Part shown: piece by piece, positions 60,201 through 64,000 of the stretch
Position numbering within the stretch: the stretch's first letter is position 1
Layout: each line of letters opens with the position of its first letter
Source: Sipunculus nudus
Lineage: Eukaryota; Annelida; Sipuncula; Golfingiida; Sipunculidae
Length of the DNA: 64,000 bases
Direction of reading: 5' to 3'
Assembly (NCBI GenBank): GCA_026874595.1
Contig: CM049318.1
Span: 817,241-881,240 of the forward strand
Position numbers and translations under genes: made by a program
The notes under the pieces: generated by a model
What the model saw: the letters and a program-made list of their open reading frames with translations, nothing else
Told to the model about the DNA's origin: nothing
The model's database searches: none

Positions 60201-63200
60201 CCTGTATTACACAGAACCACGCACAGAACCACTGAGACGAGCACTCTACCCATAGACTGTCCAAGTCTCATCAAGCCCTGTTTGAGTTTTTTGAACTTTT
60301 GTGACCTACCTCATCTCCTTGGTGTAGGAGACTCAGTAGGAGATCATACTGGAAGTCTGGCTCCTCCTTGAGTTTCTCCTGGTTACCTGTATTACACAGA
60401 ACCACGCACAGAACCACTGAGACGAGCACTCTACCCATAGACTGTCCAAGCCCCATCAAACCCTGTTTAAGTTCTCTGAACTTTTGTGACCTACCTCATC
60501 TCCTTGGTGTAGGAGACTCAGTTGGAGATCATACTGGAAGTCTGGCTCCTCCTTGAATTTCTCCTGGTTACCTGTATTACACAGAACCACGCGCAGAACC
60601 ACTGAAACGAGCACTCTACCCATAGACTGTCCAAGCCTCATCAAGTCCTGTTTAAGTTCTCTGAACTTTTGTGACCTACCTTACCTCCTTGGTGTAGGAG
60701 ACTCAGTAGGAGATCATACTGAAAGTCTGGCTCCTCCTTGAGTTTCTCCTGGTTACCTGTATTACACAGAACCACGCACAGAACCACTGAGACGAGCACT
60801 CTACCCATAGACTGTCCAAGCCCCATCAAGCCCTGTTTAAGTTCTCTGAACTTTTGTGACCTACCTCATCTCCATGGTGTAGGAGACTCAGTAAGAGGTC
60901 ATACTGGAGTTCTGGCTCCTCCTTAAGTTTCTCCTGGTTACCTGTATTACACAGAACCACGCACAGAACCACTGAGACAAGCACTCTACCCATAGACTGT
61001 CCAAGCCTCATCAAGTCCTGTTTAAGTTCTCTGAACTTTTGTGACCTACCTCATCTCCTTGGTGTAGGAGACTCAGTAGGAGATCATACTGGAAGTCTGG
61101 CTCCTCCTTGAATTTCTCCTGGTTACCTGTATTACACAGAATCACGCACAGAACCACTGAGACGAGCACTCTACCCATAGACTGTCCAAGCCTCATCAAG
61201 CCCTGTTTAAGTTTTTTGAACTTTTGTGACCAACCTCATCTCCTTGGTGTAGGAGACTCAGTAGGAGATCATACTTGAAGTCTGGCTCCTCCTTGAGTTT
61301 CTCCTGGTTACCTGTATTACACAGAACCACGCACAGAACCACTGAGACGAGCACTCTACCCATAGACTGTCCAAGCCTCATCAAGCCCTGTTTGAGTTTT
61401 TTGAACTTTTGTGACCTACCTCATCTCCTTGGTGTAGGAGACTCAGTAGGAGATCATACTGGAAGTCTGGCTCCTCCTTGAGTTTCTCCTGGTTACCTGT
61501 ATTACACAGAACCACGCACAGAACCACTGAGACGAGCACTCTACCCATAGACTGTCCAAGCCTCATCAAGCCCTGTTTAAGTTTTTTGAACTTTTGTGAC
61601 CTACCTCATCTCCTTGGTGTAGGAGACTCAGTAGGAGATCATACTGGAAGTCTGGCTCCTCCTTGAGTTTCTCCTGGTTACCTGTATTACACAGAACCAC
61701 GCACAGAACCACTGAGACGAGCACTCTACCCATAGACTGTCCAAGCCTCATCAAGCCCTGTTTAAGTTTTTTGAACTTTTGTGACCTACCTCATCTCCTT
61801 GGTGTAGGAGACTCAGTAGGAGATCATACTGGAAGTCTGGCTCCTCCTTGAGTTTCTCCTGGTTACCTGTATTACACAGAACCACGCACAGAACCACTGA
61901 GACGAGCACTCTACCCATAGACTGTCCAAGCCTCATCAAGCCCTGTTTAAGTTTTTTGAACTTTTGTGACCTACCTCATCTCCTTGGTGTAGGAGACTCA
62001 GTAGGAGATCATACTGGAAGTCTGGCTCCTCCTTGAGTTTCTCCTGGTTACCTGTATTACACAGAACCACGCACAGAACCACTGAGACGAGCACTCTACC
62101 CATAGACTGTCCAAGCCTCATCAAGCCCTGTTTGAGTTTTTTGAACTTTTGTGACCTACCTCATCTCCTTGGTGTAGGAGACTCAGTAGGAGATCATACT
62201 GGAAGTCTGGCTCCTCCTTGAGTTTTTCCTGGTTACCTGTACTACACAGAACCACGCACAGAACCACTGAGATGAGCACTCTACCTATAGACTGTCCAAG
62301 TCTCATCAAGCCCTGTTTAAGTTTTTTGAACTTTTGTGACCTACCTCATCTCCTTGGTGTAGGAGACTCAGTAGGAGATCATACTGGAAGTCTGGCTCCT
62401 CCTTGAGTTTCTCCTGGTTACCTGTATTACACAGAACCACGCACAGAACCACTGAGACGAGCACTCTACCCATAGACTGTCCAAGCCTCATCAAGCCCTG
62501 TTTAAGTTTTTTGAACTTTTGTGACCTACCTCATCTCCTTGGTGTAGGAGACTCAGTAGGAGATCATACTGGAAGTCTGGCTCCTCCTTGAGTTTCTCCT
62601 GGTTACCTGTATTACACAGAACCACGCACAGAACCACTGAGACGAGCACTCTACCCATAGACTGTCCAAGCCTCATCAAGCCCTGTTTAAGTTTTTTGAA
62701 CTTTTGTGACCTACCTCATCTCCTTGGTGTAGGAGACTCAGTAGGAGATCATACTGGAAGTCTGGCTCCTCCTTGAGTTTCTCCTGGTTACCTGTATTAC
62801 ACAGAACCACGCACAGAACCACTGAGACGAGCACTCTACCCATAGACTGTCCAAGCCTCATCAAGCCCTGTTTAAGTTTTTTGAACTTTTGTGACCTACC
62901 TCATCTCCTTGGTGTAGGAGACTCAGTAGGAGATCATACTGGAAGTCTGGCTCCTCCTTGAGTTTTTCCTGGTTACCTGTATTACACAGAACCATGCACA
63001 GAACCACTGAGACGAGCACTCTACCTATAGACTGTCCAAGTCTCATCAAGCCCTGTTTAAGTTTTTTGAACTTTTGTGACCTACCTCATCTCCTTGGTGT
63101 AGGAGACTCAGTAGGAGATCATACTGGAAGTCTGGCTCCTCCTTGAGTTTCTCCTGGTTACCTGTATTACACAGAACCACGCACAGAACCACTGAGACGA

Positions 63201-64000
63201 GCACTCTACCCATAGACTGTCCAAGCCCCATCAAGCCCTGTTTAAGTTTTTTGAACTTTTGTGACCTACCTCATCTCCTTGGTGTAGGAGACTCAGTAGG
63301 AGATCATACTGGAAGTCTGGCTACTCCTTGAGTTTCTCCTGGTTACCTGTATTACACAGAACCACGCACAGAACCACTGAGACGAGCACTCTACCCATAG
63401 ACTGTCTAAGCCTCATCAAGCCCTGTTTAAGTTTTTTGAACTTTTGTGACCTACCTCATCTCCTTGGTGTAGGAGACTCAGTAGGAGATCATACTGGAAG
63501 TCTGGCTCCTCCTTGAGTTTCTCCTGGTTACCTGTATTACACAGAACCACACACAGAACCACTGAGACGAGCACTCTACCCAAAGACTGTCCAAGCCCCA
63601 TCAAGCCCTGTTTAAGTTTTTTGAACTTTTGTGACCTACCTCATCTCCTTGGTGTAGGAGACTCAGTAGGAGATCATACTGGAAGTCTGGCTCCTCCTTG
63701 AATTTCTCCTGGTTACCTGTATTACACAGAACCACGCACAGAACCACTGAGACGAGCACTCTACCCATAGACTGTCCAAGCCTCATCAAGTCCTGTTTAA
63801 GTTCTCTGAACTTTTGTGACCTACCTAACCTCCTTGGTGTAGGAGACTCAGTAGGAGATCATACTGAAAGTCTGGCTCCTCCTTGAGTTTCTCCTGGTTA
63901 CCTGTATTACACAGAACCACGCACAGAACCACTGAGACGAGCACTCTACCCATAGACTGTCCAAGCCCCATCAAGCCCTGTTTAAGTTCTCTGAACTTTT
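57120..64000 (-). repeat. 185-bp array, 37 units, each carrying a 77-nt exon copy
   Basis: Units of 185 bp (some 174-182 bp) run from about 57120 to the window edge and probably beyond. On the minus strand each unit consists of a 108-nt intron-like spacer (GTAGGTCAC to TGTAATACAG) and a 77-nt exon copy ending GATGAG. Blocks of eight units are duplicated with an offset of 1455 bp (57176 to 58631). A six-unit block is duplicated with an offset of 1110 bp (60086 to 61196). Units from about 61560 to 63600 are almost identical. Exon copies vary: most end HQGDE, two end HQGVE (58485, 59940), three end in TAG (58300, 59755, 63825) and one ends HQGGK (60680). Confidence 0.95.
57215..57291 (-). CDS. 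ANKAR: ANKAR-like exon, copy nearest the next exon (77 nt)
   Basis: On the minus strand the exon starts after TGTAATACAG and ends GATGAG before GTAGGT. It is 77 nt long, enters in phase 1 and leaves in phase 0, giving a peptide NQEKLKEEPDFQYDLLL... ending LLHQGDE. Its phase-0 end joins exactly to the phase-0 start of exon 55555-55713 (MICLKAG). This is the leftmost of 37 copies, each in a 185-bp unit. Which copy is used cannot be told from sequence. That it is a coding exon is inferred from splice signals and phase fit. Confidence 0.6.

Noticed and set aside
57120-64000. Array of small secreted peptide genes (62-codon frames starting MRLGQSMGRVLVSVVL, signal-peptide-like, with TGATG stop/start overlap)
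   Set aside because: The frame runs through an intron-like spacer, while the 77-nt part has matched acceptor, donor and phase with the ANKAR-like exon. The signal-like stretch is the translated pyrimidine/GT-rich spacer. RNA data could reopen this.

Overview
The window is eukaryotic nuclear DNA, most likely from a mollusc and probably a bivalve. The evidence is an intron-split gene of the ANKAR family (ankyrin and armadillo repeat-containing protein), GT-AG splice sites, a Ngaro-like tyrosine-recombinase retrotransposon, a truncated LINE and many interspersed repeats carrying short GGACGGACAGACGGAC-like runs. No bacterial-type gene, operon, rRNA, tRNA or CRISPR array is visible. The species assignment is inference.

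Layout. 1-20643 is a satellite of about 240 monomers of 86 bp, arranged in four rearranged higher-order blocks. 20644-26000 holds diverged interspersed repeats and a recent 1134-bp tandem duplication. 26000-31375 is AT-rich, with small minisatellites (24-bp and 54-bp units). 31376-38308 is a minisatellite of about 140 monomers of 49 bp with a 35-monomer higher-order repeat. 38271-64000 is the 3' part of an ANKAR-like gene on the minus strand; its 5' part lies beyond the right edge.

The gene. Six coding exons can be read on the minus strand, with all splice phases compatible: 57215-57291 (one of many copies), 55555-55713, 54817-54934, 40675-40981, 38927-38976 and 38271-38542. The 13.8-kb intron between 54817 and 40981 contains a 9087-bp Ngaro-like element on the plus strand (43259-52345). 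It has the split direct repeats A1...B1-A2-B2, an SGNH-hydrolase ORF, a Gag-like ORF, broken reverse transcriptase/RNase H, a nested LINE fragment and a tyrosine recombinase. Its exact ends can be defined because it interrupted a repeat whose unbroken copies are also in the window.

The most unusual observation is that three exons of the gene are each fused to a different tandem array. A 77-nt exon lies inside a 185-bp unit repeated 37 times (57120-64000), each copy with its own splice acceptor and donor. The 3' splice site and first ~40 nt of the next exon are repeated about ten more times upstream (55714-56322). The terminal exon runs into the 7-kb 49-bp minisatellite, which supplies the last residues and the stop codon. 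A second unexpected signal is a family of five hairpins with a constant loop and covarying stems in the 3' untranslated part of the Ngaro-like element.
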